Of a stretch of DNA of 64,000 nt, positions 58,106 through 64,000 are shown piece after piece. Within the stretch, counting starts at the first letter, position 1. Every line of letters begins with the position of its first letter. The notes under the pieces were generated by a model. It was not told the DNA's origin. It worked only from the letters and a program-made list of their open reading frames with translations, and did not search any database. The translations under genes and the position numbers were made by a program. The DNA is from a virus, in the IMG/VR virus record IMGVR_UViG_3300021963_005267, positions 42,584 to 106,583 of that record. One strand, written 5' to 3'.

Positions 58106-58506
58106 TGAAGATCGGTTTTAGTCTTGGTCGTTGCATCCGTGACATTGTCAACGAAGAAGTTTCTGTTGACGATGTTGCATTCCTTATCACTGCTACAAAC
58201 ATTAAAACTGAAGAACAAATAGACAATGTGATCAGTGTCTACATGGGAGAACCAGGATATCTCTTAGGATTAGATTTTGAAAAGTGTAAAGAAGTAGCAC
58301 ATATACTGTGGGATAGTAATAGAATTATTCAACCTCGAGCCCAAGGTATGCATCGTCATATGCAACCCGAAAGCTCAATTTGGGTCGACATGTTTCCCAC
58401 GACACTGAGTGAAAATGAATCTGTTAAGAAATCCTGGGATGCTTATAGATTTATGTTGCACATGGTAGAGAATGTCGACACCGAATCAATGGAGGCATTT
58501 AAGTGA
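58105..58506 (+). CDS. Conserved phage protein
   Basis: A 133-residue protein starting on the last base of the preceding stop: MKIGFSLGRCIRDIVNEEVS, a middle with a helical bundle look, and IWVDMFPTTLSENESVKKSW. A known hypothetical of T4-like phages; function unknown. Confidence 0.7.
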   Translation: MKIGFSLGRCIRDIVNEEVSVDDVAFLITATNIKTEEQIDNVISVYMGEPGYLLGLDFEKCKEVAHILWDSNRIIQPRAQGMHRHMQPESSIWVDMFPTTLSENESVKKSWDAYRFMLHMVENVDTESMEAFK

Positions 58507-58796
58507 TCAGTTTTAGTTTTAACATACGCAATCCCTGGAGTGATCGTTGGGAATGTATTAAGACCTGGGCAGGTGACACTCCCTTCAAGAATAAGTTTTG
58601 GGAAGCACAAGTCGACCGTACCAGCGATGTGATAGGTTTGGAATTCCGATACACCATCCGACAAGACCATGCAGGACTGTATGTGTCTTTAGCATTATTT
58701 GGTTATGACGTAATTTTTAACATCTATGATAGTCGCCACTGGAATGATGAAGCTGGTCGCTATTATATCTACAACGAAGAAAAGGAAATGCATTAA
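58503..58796 (+). CDS. Conserved phage protein
   Basis: A 97-residue beta-rich protein: FSFNIRNPWSDRWECIKTWA, KFWEAQVDRTSDVIGLEFRY and YVSLALFGYDVIFNIYDSRH. The pattern recurs in large myoviruses as a hypothetical. Coupled to both neighbours. Confidence 0.7.
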   Translation: MISFSFNIRNPWSDRWECIKTWAGDTPFKNKFWEAQVDRTSDVIGLEFRYTIRQDHAGLYVSLALFGYDVIFNIYDSRHWNDEAGRYYIYNEEKEMH

Positions 58797-59030
58797 ATGA
58801 GTATCGAACAATCATCAGTGTTTTTAGCAGGCAGCATCTTAACTATGTTAGGATTTATTGTTCTTGTTATCGGTATCGTAGTAATTAATAACATACTATC
58901 TAAATACTGGAAACCTGTAAAATTGTTTACTCCTGATAGTTGGAAGGCATTTAACCCTCCGCCTCACGAGTATGCAGATAAGATTTCTCCATCGTTTGAA
59001 GAATCTACAAAGGAAGTTAACAAGAAATGA
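58797..59030 (+). CDS. Small single-pass membrane protein
   Basis: A 77-residue protein with one membrane helix (FLAGSILTMLGFIVLVIGIV) and a polar tail with WKAFNPPPHEYADK. Starts directly after the preceding stop and overlaps the next gene by ATGA. Function unknown. Confidence 0.65.
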   Translation: MSIEQSSVFLAGSILTMLGFIVLVIGIVVINNILSKYWKPVKLFTPDSWKAFNPPPHEYADKISPSFEESTKEVNKK

Positions 59031-59398
59031 CATCACTAGACATCATCCTTGTATTATCTCTTTTAGGAATCAAACACTTTTTTGCTGACTTTGTTTGGCA
59101 GTTTGATTACATGGTCCGTGAAAAAGGTTATTACGGACAACGGGGAGGCATCGATCATAGTCTAATCCACGCTGTACTTACATTGTTTGTTTTAGTTCCA
59201 TTTGCAGGAACCTTTGACGCCTTTATTCTAGCTATGCTAGATGGCATAGTTCACTATCACATTGATTGGGCCAAGATGACCATTAATCGAAACAAAGACC
59301 TATCTCCTGAAGATAGAGAATTTTGGATTTGGTTAGGCTTAGATCAAATGGCACACTTTTTAACTTACGTAGGCGTTGTTGCAATTCTAATCCTTTGA
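59027..59398 (+). CDS. DUF3307-like membrane protein
   Basis: The 123-residue protein has the DUF3307 pattern: IKHFFADFVWQFDYMVREKG, IDHSLIHAVLTLFVL, IVHYHIDWAKM and LDQMAHFLTYVGVVA, with His and Asp residues inside hydrophobic segments. It is common in T4-like phages; function unknown. Confidence 0.8.
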   Translation: MTSLDIILVLSLLGIKHFFADFVWQFDYMVREKGYYGQRGGIDHSLIHAVLTLFVLVPFAGTFDAFILAMLDGIVHYHIDWAKMTINRNKDLSPEDREFWIWLGLDQMAHFLTYVGVVAILIL

Positions 59399-59407
59399 CA
59401 GTATAAT
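59379..59407 (+). promoter_or_regulatory. Sigma70-like promoter giving a leaderless start
   Basis: TTGCAA, 17 bp, TATAAT. Six bases separate the -10 from the ATG at 59414, the same layout as at 38244 and 3087. Confidence 0.6.
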
Positions 59408-59413
59408 AATGTC

Positions 59414-59875
59414 ATGAAAAAGATTTTCTACGAAAAGAAAGGTCGCAGATATGTTCCAGTAATGGAATATGACAATGATCTTTTGGACAGCTTCACTAAA
59501 GGTACTCATCTAGTGCAGGTGTACCCGGGTGGCAGTAGTAGAAGGTATAATATTGATCCTGCATATGCTCCAATGATAGCCGCAGGTCGTGTAGCCGAAG
59601 ATGCTATCAGCACTGCTGTAATGAAAGCTACAGAAGTGCGACCGAAGCGTAAGGCTATGACTCAGGAAGAAATTGATGCTTGGAACAACCTCATAGAAGT
59701 TTGGGGTGAAGAAGCTCGTAGTCTTATCCGGCCCTGTGCTCGGGATGTTGCCGAAGCAGGGGTCAAGGCAATGATGGAAGAAGCAGAAAAGCTTTTAGAA
59801 CACGAAGGTGTTCGCAAGGCATACGATCATTTTATTTTGATGTGTGAACTTACTAAGGAGCAAGAACGTGTTTAA
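59414..59875 (+). CDS. Conserved T4-like phage protein
   Basis: A 153-residue helical protein: KKIFYEKKGRRYVPVMEYDN, GTHLVQVYPGGSSRRYNIDP and MTQEEIDAWNNLIEVWGEEA. Known hypothetical in T4-like environmental phages. Confidence 0.75.
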   Translation: MKKIFYEKKGRRYVPVMEYDNDLLDSFTKGTHLVQVYPGGSSRRYNIDPAYAPMIAAGRVAEDAISTAVMKATEVRPKRKAMTQEEIDAWNNLIEVWGEEARSLIRPCARDVAEAGVKAMMEEAEKLLEHEGVRKAYDHFILMCELTKEQERV

Positions 59876-60134
59876 GGAAATCGTTAATTTCGTACAGTGG
59901 CAGTGGAACAAGTACGAATTCTGGCAAAAATGTTTTGTTGCCAGTTCTGCCTTTTTCGGTGCTGCTCTTGTTGCGCCTGCACCCTACGGACAGTATCTTT
60001 CTTTTGTGCCAATGTGCGTAATATTTTCATTTATGACCAAGTGGCTAGTTTGGGACGGAGCCAAGGCTCAGTGGAAGAAATACAAAGAAGAGAAAGAAAA
60101 CCTTTTTACAACTATCAAAGAAAGTGACAAATGA
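59868..60134 (+). CDS. Small membrane protein
   Basis: An 88-residue protein starting at GTG after AAGGAGCAAGAAC: MFKEIVNFVQWQWNKYEFWQ, then two hydrophobic segments (about 22-38 and 42-57) and a charged tail. Function unknown. Overlaps the preceding gene by eight bases. Confidence 0.7.
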   Translation: MFKEIVNFVQWQWNKYEFWQKCFVASSAFFGAALVAPAPYGQYLSFVPMCVIFSFMTKWLVWDGAKAQWKKYKEEKENLFTTIKESDK

Positions 60135-60730
60135 TTAGTATCAAACAATGGATGGAAATCTGCAACTATCGCATAACTGAAGGTAGCGATTATCAGTGGC
60201 AGTGCTTTGGATATAATGCATACCGCCTAGACAGCTGGAACGGTGATCAGGAAGGTCACACTATCAGTATCCTCTTTGATACTAAGACGCAAGAGGTATA
60301 TCAGGTAGAAGCATTTGACTATGCTCGCGAACGTGCATATCGTATGACCAACCCCGATTACAAAAAAGAATTTGACAGTGAGTGTGAAGATCGCGAAATC
60401 TTAGATTGTGCCTGGGAACGAGATGATGGTACTCCTGTAAACTATGTCGATCTAGATGTGGATGAAGATTTTATAGAAAAAGCAACAGCTATTATTAACG
60501 ATGAAGATTACGATACTCGTGTTAGAGTACCAGTAGACTTCACAGACGACGAACTTTTGACTTACATGAAAATGGCACACGACCGTGACATGACATTTAA
60601 TCAATTTGTAGAAGAAGCGTTAAGAGCTACAATCGAACAGTATCGAGATGAACAAGAGTTAATCAACGAACTCGAGATTGAAGAGACAGTAGAAAAAAAC
60701 AAAAAACGTAAAAAAGGAAAAAACAAATGA
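60131..60730 (+). CDS. Phage protein with C-terminal ribbon-helix-helix-like domain
   Basis: The 199-residue protein has an N-terminal beta-rich domain (WQCFGYNAYRLDSWNGDQEG, VYQVEAFDYARERAYR) and at about 137-175 VRVPVDFTDDELLTYMKMAH, DRDMTFNQFVEEAL, which looks like a ribbon-helix-helix fold; a Lys-rich tail ends it. DNA binding is possible. Known in T4-like phages. Confidence 0.75.
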   Translation: MISIKQWMEICNYRITEGSDYQWQCFGYNAYRLDSWNGDQEGHTISILFDTKTQEVYQVEAFDYARERAYRMTNPDYKKEFDSECEDREILDCAWERDDGTPVNYVDLDVDEDFIEKATAIINDEDYDTRVRVPVDFTDDELLTYMKMAHDRDMTFNQFVEEALRATIEQYRDEQELINELEIEETVEKNKKRKKGKNK

Positions 60731-61014
60731 CCACAATGATTTGGAAGATGCCTGTTAGGCAAGAACCCGTAGTTCAAGTACACGTACCTAAAGGCGCTGT
60801 GTTTATCTCTGCTGATTTCCAGGGAGACGAGATCTATACCTATGCTATCGTAGAGGCAGAATCTCAGGATACTGAAAATCGTACTTTTAAAGTCGCTAAA
60901 ACAAATGAAGCTATCGACCTTAATGGACATTGGTTATTCGTAGCCACTTGCCAAAAAGGTGAAGAAGAATTCCATCTGTTCGTAGACGACACACGAATGA
61001 AAGACCCAGAATAA
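60727..61014 (+). CDS. Conserved small phage protein (DUF7352-like)
   Basis: A 95-residue beta-rich protein: IWKMPVRQEPVVQVHVPKGA, VFISADFQGDEIYTYAIVEA and HWLFVATCQKGEEEFHLFVD. This strand pattern is frequent in phage genomes and carries a DUF name; function unknown. Confidence 0.75.
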   Translation: MTTMIWKMPVRQEPVVQVHVPKGAVFISADFQGDEIYTYAIVEAESQDTENRTFKVAKTNEAIDLNGHWLFVATCQKGEEEFHLFVDDTRMKDPE

Positions 61015-61088
61015 TTAAACTTTGGTTATTGGCGGTAGTGCTAATGTTAACGTAGAAAAATAATAGACTATATTTCAAAGGTGGATAA

Positions 61089-61214
61089 ATGGTATTCGAA
61101 GTAGTGTTGTGGGGATTTTTATCAGCGTTCGGGTGGTGGGGTGCTCAACACTATGTTATTGAACCCTACTTTCCTCCTCCGATAGAAAAGAAAACAGATA
61201 AGAAGGCAGAATGA
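61089..61214 (+). CDS. Small membrane protein
   Basis: A 41-residue protein: MVFEVVLWGFLSAFGWWGAQ, HYVIEPYFPPPIEKKTDKK. One membrane helix, then a Pro-rich and Lys-rich tail. It has AAAGGTGG before the ATG and is coupled by ATGA to the next gene. Similar proteins are common in T4-like phages. Confidence 0.65.
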   Translation: MVFEVVLWGFLSAFGWWGAQHYVIEPYFPPPIEKKTDKKAE

Positions 61215-61687
61215 AACTATTTGGACGCACAGGCGGTTACTGGTTGTTCTGGACAGGAGTCATTTACCTTGTATTTGGCTTACCTGTTGCCTTATACTTC
61301 AAAGACATACCAACACCACTGATACAACTAGTTTGGTTAGTGGCGCTGGCCCTGCCTTTTGCGATTCCACCATTTGGCCGTTGGCTTAACTTAGATGTAG
61401 AATGGGATAGAAAAATGTTAGATTGGCTTAAGAAAAAACCTAGCAATGTAATTCCGTTTCCTGAACAAAAGGAAACCACAGAGTACGGTGGTGGGAGTTA
61501 CGTGCCCCCAGAACCAAAGAAACCTCCTGTAACCTACTACACTCTAGGAATGACCAGTGAGAATCGTGTAGAATTCAAAATGGGTTACAGCGCCATTACA
61601 ATGAATCATGACGGGCTGGTTAACTTAATGGAACAACTCGAAGTCTTTCGCAAACAACTCGCTGAATATGAGGGTATTGAAGAATGA
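61211..61687 (+). CDS. Membrane protein
   Basis: A 158-residue protein with two membrane helices (about 11-30 and 37-55), a Pro-rich linker (YVPPEPKKPPVTYYTLG) and a C-terminal domain (RVEFKMGYSAITMNHDGLVN). Works perhaps with the small membrane protein upstream. Function unknown. Confidence 0.7.
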   Translation: MKLFGRTGGYWLFWTGVIYLVFGLPVALYFKDIPTPLIQLVWLVALALPFAIPPFGRWLNLDVEWDRKMLDWLKKKPSNVIPFPEQKETTEYGGGSYVPPEPKKPPVTYYTLGMTSENRVEFKMGYSAITMNHDGLVNLMEQLEVFRKQLAEYEGIEE

Positions 61688-61866
61688 GCGGACGTGGTGT
61701 TATAATGCAAGAGCCAGAACAGTTCTGTGAACTGTGTGGCAAGTTAGATGAATGTCGGCCATATGGTCCTAACGATGAACAAATCTGTTTTGATTGTGCC
61801 ATGAAGGATGACGAATCTAAAGCAATCGCAGAAAAGAAAATGGCAGCATATATTTTTGGAGAATAA
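61684..61866 (+). CDS. Small zinc-ribbon-like protein
   Basis: A 60-residue protein with two Cys pairs (FCELCGK and QICFDCAMK, about 15-18 and 35-38) that likely bind zinc. Its TAA is followed immediately by the tRNA gene. Confidence 0.7.
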   Translation: MSGRGVIMQEPEQFCELCGKLDECRPYGPNDEQICFDCAMKDDESKAIAEKKMAAYIFGE

Positions 61867-61941
61867 GCGTCTATCGCCAAATGGAAAGGCAGGGGCCTCT
61901 AAAACCTCTATGCGTGGGTTCGATTCCCACTGGACGCACCA
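61867..61941 (+). tRNA. Suppressor tRNA, anticodon CUA (amber)
   Basis: A complete 75-base tRNA with encoded CCA: acceptor GCGTCTA with TGGACGC, D-stem GCC/GGC with GG in the loop, anticodon loop CTCTAAA with U33 and anticodon CUA, 5-base variable loop, T-arm GTGGG-TTCGATT-CCCAC. The anticodon stem has a C-A mismatch at 31-39. The D-arm (TATCGCCAA..AAGGCA) resembles tRNA-Gln, but G1-C72 and A73 do not fit GlnRS identity, so the amino acid is open. It would read UAG. It abuts the zinc-ribbon gene stop. Confidence 0.88.
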
Positions 61942-61949
61942 AATACAGT

Positions 61950-61957
61950 TATAAATA
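61950..61957 (+). promoter_or_regulatory. T4-type late promoter, full consensus
   Basis: TATAAATA between the suppressor tRNA and the amber-containing gene; the transcript would start at about 61962-61964, at the 5' edge of the structured leader. Confidence 0.7.
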
Positions 61958-61961
61958 AAAT

Positions 61962-62077
61962 GCCGGACCTGTAACCATACTCCGGCTCCGCTGACGCGAA
62001 AACAGGATGGGCTGCGCTCACGGGGTTGATAGTTTCCCGACACAACAAAACTATCACATAACTTAAAGGAAAATAAA
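61962..62077 (+). promoter_or_regulatory. Structured leader with possible H-type pseudoknot
   Basis: GCCGGA (61962-61967) pairs with TCCGGC (61981-61986), and CCTGT (61968-61972), lying between them, pairs with ACAGG (62002-62006): an interleaved, pseudoknot-type layout. TGATAGTTT (62027-62035) and AAACTATCA (62048-62056) form a 9-bp hairpin ending before the AAAGGA ribosome site. A GC-rich block is unusual for this AT-rich genome. It may sense a ligand or control translation of the next gene. Confidence 0.55.
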
Positions 62078-62653
62078 ATGAAATAGATTGAATATGCATG
62101 TAAGGACATAGTGTTCCATTTTAACAAAAAACACTTAGAAGATCAGACCATTCCCATGTGGGTCTTAAAATTCCATGGCGAAACTCTTTATGTGAATCAC
62201 GTCGATTGTTCTGTTCCTTGGAGTACCAAAGAAACACCAGATAACAATCATACTAAAGGTAGCATCAAAGTCAAAGATGTGCTGTTGCAGATCAGTGATA
62301 CTAACGAAGCTACAATTTCAAATCTCACTCTAATAGACAAATACAGACTTCGTAATCAAAAGTTGGGTATCACACGAGTGATGTTTAGACCGAGTACTAA
62401 GTTTCATAAGGCGCTACAGGCGAATGAATTTAAGCACAGTCCTTTTAAAACTATATACGGTCGTTGTAGTAGTCCGTTTATCATTTGTGATCTATTAAAC
62501 AAATCGGAAATTACTTTAGCTGCTCTCAAGTACACCAATGACTTTCGTATAGTACAACCTAACGAAACTTATTTCCAACAGTATGATGAGATCAAAGGTG
62601 ATAATATTCCAGTAGATTATGGACATCCTAGCACACCGTTTGAATATAGTTAA
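62078..62653 (+). CDS. Phage protein with in-frame amber at codon 3
   Basis: From the ATG with an AAAGGA site at the usual distance the frame reads ATG AAA TAG ATT GAA TAT GCA, then stays open for 188 codons to TAA. Downstream residues (IEYACKDIVFHFNKKHLED) read as genuine protein before the next possible start, GTG at 62111, which has only AAGGA four bases away. If UAG is read by the adjacent CUA tRNA, the product is 191 residues; if not, a shorter protein starts at 62111. The body has IWVLKFHGETLYVNHV-like strands; function unknown. Confidence 0.65.
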
Positions 62654-62719
62654 GGATAAAAAATAATCTCCGTCCGATTCTCTTGTGTAAATACAATCAC
62701 TTGAAAAGAAAGGATAATA

Positions 62720-62953
62720 ATGTCAACAGCTAAAGAAATAACTGACCAGTTAATAGACAGAGCAAAAGCAGCTAAAAAATTCGATCTCAAATTACGAGTA
62801 CACGAAAATTGGATGCCTTGCGGAGTAGTTCCATTTGATATACACATCAAAGATGGAATAGCCACTGTTTCTGTCATAGCTCAAAGTTTAGAAGAAGCTC
62901 AATTTCAAGTGTCATTATTCATGGAATCGGACGATTGGATCTCTGATAAGTAA
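62720..62953 (+). CDS. Conserved small phage protein
   Basis: A 77-residue protein: ITDQLIDRAKAAKKFDLKLR, VPFDIHIKDGIATVSVIAQS, LEEAQFQVSLFMESDDWISD. AAAGGATAATA precedes the ATG. Known hypothetical of T4-like phages. Confidence 0.7.
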   Translation: MSTAKEITDQLIDRAKAAKKFDLKLRVHENWMPCGVVPFDIHIKDGIATVSVIAQSLEEAQFQVSLFMESDDWISDK

Positions 62954-62976
62954 TGTTAGCACATTAAGAGGATCCT

Positions 62977-63537
62977 GTGAAAAACTTCAATGAATTTAAT
63001 GCGGGCGATCGCGTTGAGGTTAAACTTCTAGAAAATTCGGTACATTTTCTTGTTGGCGAAATTTCAGAAGATAATATCAGCGAGTGTATAAAATGGATAG
63101 TCTATGAAAATCTAGACACCAGCAAACAAAAGATCCTAACACTGTATATCAACTCAACTGGCGGCAATCTTTACGATGCATTTGCCCTCATCGATGTGAT
63201 GAGATCTAGCACACATCAAATCCGAACGATTGGTATAGGAGCAGTAATGAGTGCAGCATTCCTTATATTTGCCGCTGGACATCAGGGTGAACGATATGCT
63301 GCTCGTAACACCAGCTATATGTGTCATCAATTTACAGAAAGTATGCACGACAAATATCACGACCTCAAGGCCACTATGCGAGAGAACGATCTCTGCAATC
63401 AAAAAATGATCAACATATTACGGGATTCAACAGGCTTGACAGCAAGTAAAATCAAAGTTAAACTACTACCAGCGAGCGATGTATACCTTAAGGCAGACGA
63501 ACTCATCGAGCTAGGCGTAGCGGATCACATCCTGTAA
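62977..63537 (+). CDS. ClpP-like serine protease
   Basis: The 186-residue protein has the ClpP fold: [20 protein letters not shown], the nucleophile in IGAVMSAAF (Ser about 94), catalytic His in YMCHQFTES (about 119) and a C-terminal Asp region ([20 protein letters not shown]). Starts at GTG after AGAGGATCC. T4-like environmental phages carry such proteins, either as prohead protease or as true ClpP. With the phage ClpS and tmRNA it could form a degradation route. Confidence 0.88.
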   Translation: MKNFNEFNAGDRVEVKLLENSVHFLVGEISEDNISECIKWIVYENLDTSKQKILTLYINSTGGNLYDAFALIDVMRSSTHQIRTIGIGAVMSAAFLIFAAGHQGERYAARNTSYMCHQFTESMHDKYHDLKATMRENDLCNQKMINILRDSTGLTASKIKVKLLPASDVYLKADELIELGVADHIL

Positions 63538-63542
63538 TAAAT

Positions 63543-63758
63543 ATGGCTAAAGAATCAGTTTTAAAAATCTCAGGCACCATCACCGAAGTTTTACCTAACA
63601 CTACATACAGAGTGAAGTTAGAAACTGGAACAGAAATATTCGCTTATACCAGCGGAAAAATGCGCCAACATAATATTAAGATTTTGTTAGGCGATCAGGT
63701 ATCACTGGAGCTCAGCCCTTATGACCTTACTAAAGGAAGAATTGTTTACAGAAAATGA
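63543..63758 (+). CDS. infA: Translation initiation factor IF-1
   Basis: The 71-residue protein covers the full IF-1 OB fold: [59 protein letters not shown], matching bacterial IF-1 end to end. IF-1 binds the ribosomal A site during initiation. A weak promoter-like TTGACA-17-TAAACT (63436-63464) sits in the ClpP-like gene. With bS21 it suggests phage control of initiation. Confidence 0.93.
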   Translation: MAKESVLKISGTITEVLPNTTYRVKLETGTEIFAYTSGKMRQHNIKILLGDQVSLELSPYDLTKGRIVYRK

Positions 63759-64000
63759 AATAATTGATCCTAACAAGGTCATAGAATTTCTTGACGGACG
63801 ATTGAAATCTGTTAAGTTTATGAGTTCAGAAGATCTTATACTCATACTAGCAGAAATGCTGCCCACCAAATCTGGAATTAAAGTTTCGTATAGACGATCA
63901 AAAGCATTAGTTGATTGTTTTGGAATCAATGGATATTTTGATTCAGAAGTTAAAAAAGATATCGAAATAGAAGTTTGCTGTTCTAGTTACAAAAAGAAAA
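63721..64000 (+). CDS. Uncharacterised phage protein, N-terminal part
   Basis: The frame starts at the ATG 63721 inside the IF-1 gene, overlaps its last 38 bases, and runs off the right edge (93 codons visible). Visible sequence: [20 protein letters not shown], a helical region and [20 protein letters not shown]. No domain recognised. Confidence 0.6.
   Translation, partial: MTLLKEELFTENEIIDPNKVIEFLDGRLKSVKFMSSEDLILILAEMLPTKSGIKVSYRRSKALVDCFGINGYFDSEVKKDIEIEVCCSSYKKK

Noticed and set aside
61867-62653. Genome-wide recoding of TAG as a sense codon
   Set aside because: Apart from the gene at 62078, I noticed no gene needing TAG as sense, and three genes (27407, 31044, 55435) end in TAG with further stops soon after. 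TAG is rare but still works as a stop.
63536-63543. Late promoter AATAAATA for infA
   Set aside because: The box runs into the ATG itself, so a transcript from it would lack the start codon; infA is more likely read from upstream.
1-64000. CRISPR array, insertion sequence, integrase or attachment site
   Set aside because: No repeat-spacer pattern, transposase, recombinase motif or flanking direct repeat was seen.

Overview
The window looks like part of a large, strictly lytic, T4-superfamily tailed phage (Caudoviricetes myovirus). The evidence is very dense gene packing with ATGA/TAATG overlaps, many T4-type late promoter boxes (TATAAATA or a one-base variant) before genes, tail, baseplate and structural proteins of T4-like type, class Ia ribonucleotide reductase, and many small hypothetical genes typical of T4-like environmental phages. 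No integrase, rRNA or CRISPR array is seen. The DNA is AT-rich. The host is probably a Gram-negative proteobacterium: the cargo includes a beta/gamma-type PqqA peptide, a phasin, lipoproteins, outer-membrane proteins and curli genes. A PQQ-using (for example methylotrophic) host is a guess from PqqA.

Layout. 1-2.3 kb: two unknown genes. 2.3-7.4 kb: metabolic cargo (HAD hydrolase, isocitrate lyase, desaturase, methyltransferase, 2OG oxygenase, phasin). 7.5-14.6 kb: late structural genes, a PD-(D/E)XK nuclease and a beta-helix tail protein. 14.6-18.2 kb: nrdA and nrdB. 18.2-24.9 kb: two radical SAM enzymes, an SDR, a 2OG oxygenase, glutaredoxin, a PAAR/M15 spike and tiny basic ORFs. 24.87-25.24 kb: a circularly permuted (two-piece) tmRNA gene. 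25.3-31.3 kb: AAA+ ATPase, nucleotidyltransferase, AhpC/AhpD, a 23-residue PqqA, and a sulfotransferase/APS-kinase/DUF2061 cassette. 31.3-37.2 kb: lysis genes, lipoproteins, structural genes, ribosomal protein bS21. 37.2-43.4 kb: GuaC, DexA-like exonuclease, DnaK, Hsp20, ClpS, heme oxygenase and a bilin reductase. 43.4-51.7 kb: a curli-type operon (CsgF, CsgG, two curlin-repeat proteins, FecR) ending with a CHASE2 nucleotide cyclase. 51.7-64 kb: small accessory genes including a family of paralogous small proteins, then a suppressor tRNA, a ClpP-like protease and IF-1.

Several genes form modules. Translation: bS21, IF-1, tmRNA and an amber-reading tRNA. Protein quality control: DnaK, Hsp20, ClpS, ClpP and the tmRNA tag. 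Host metabolism: isocitrate lyase, PqqA, GuaC, RNR, Ahp and bilin synthesis. Cell surface: curli, sulfation and lipoproteins. Early genes appear to use near-perfect sigma70 promoters (TTGACA-17-TATAAT), and structural and metabolic genes use T4-type late boxes.

The four most unusual signals are: (1) the permuted two-piece tmRNA with a long tag; (2) a CUA (amber) tRNA just upstream of a gene whose third codon is an in-frame TAG, with a pseudoknot-capable leader between them; (3) twin RNA leaders before dnaK and hsp20 that keep the same loop and alternative fold while their stem sequences differ; (4) a phage-borne PqqA precursor peptide.
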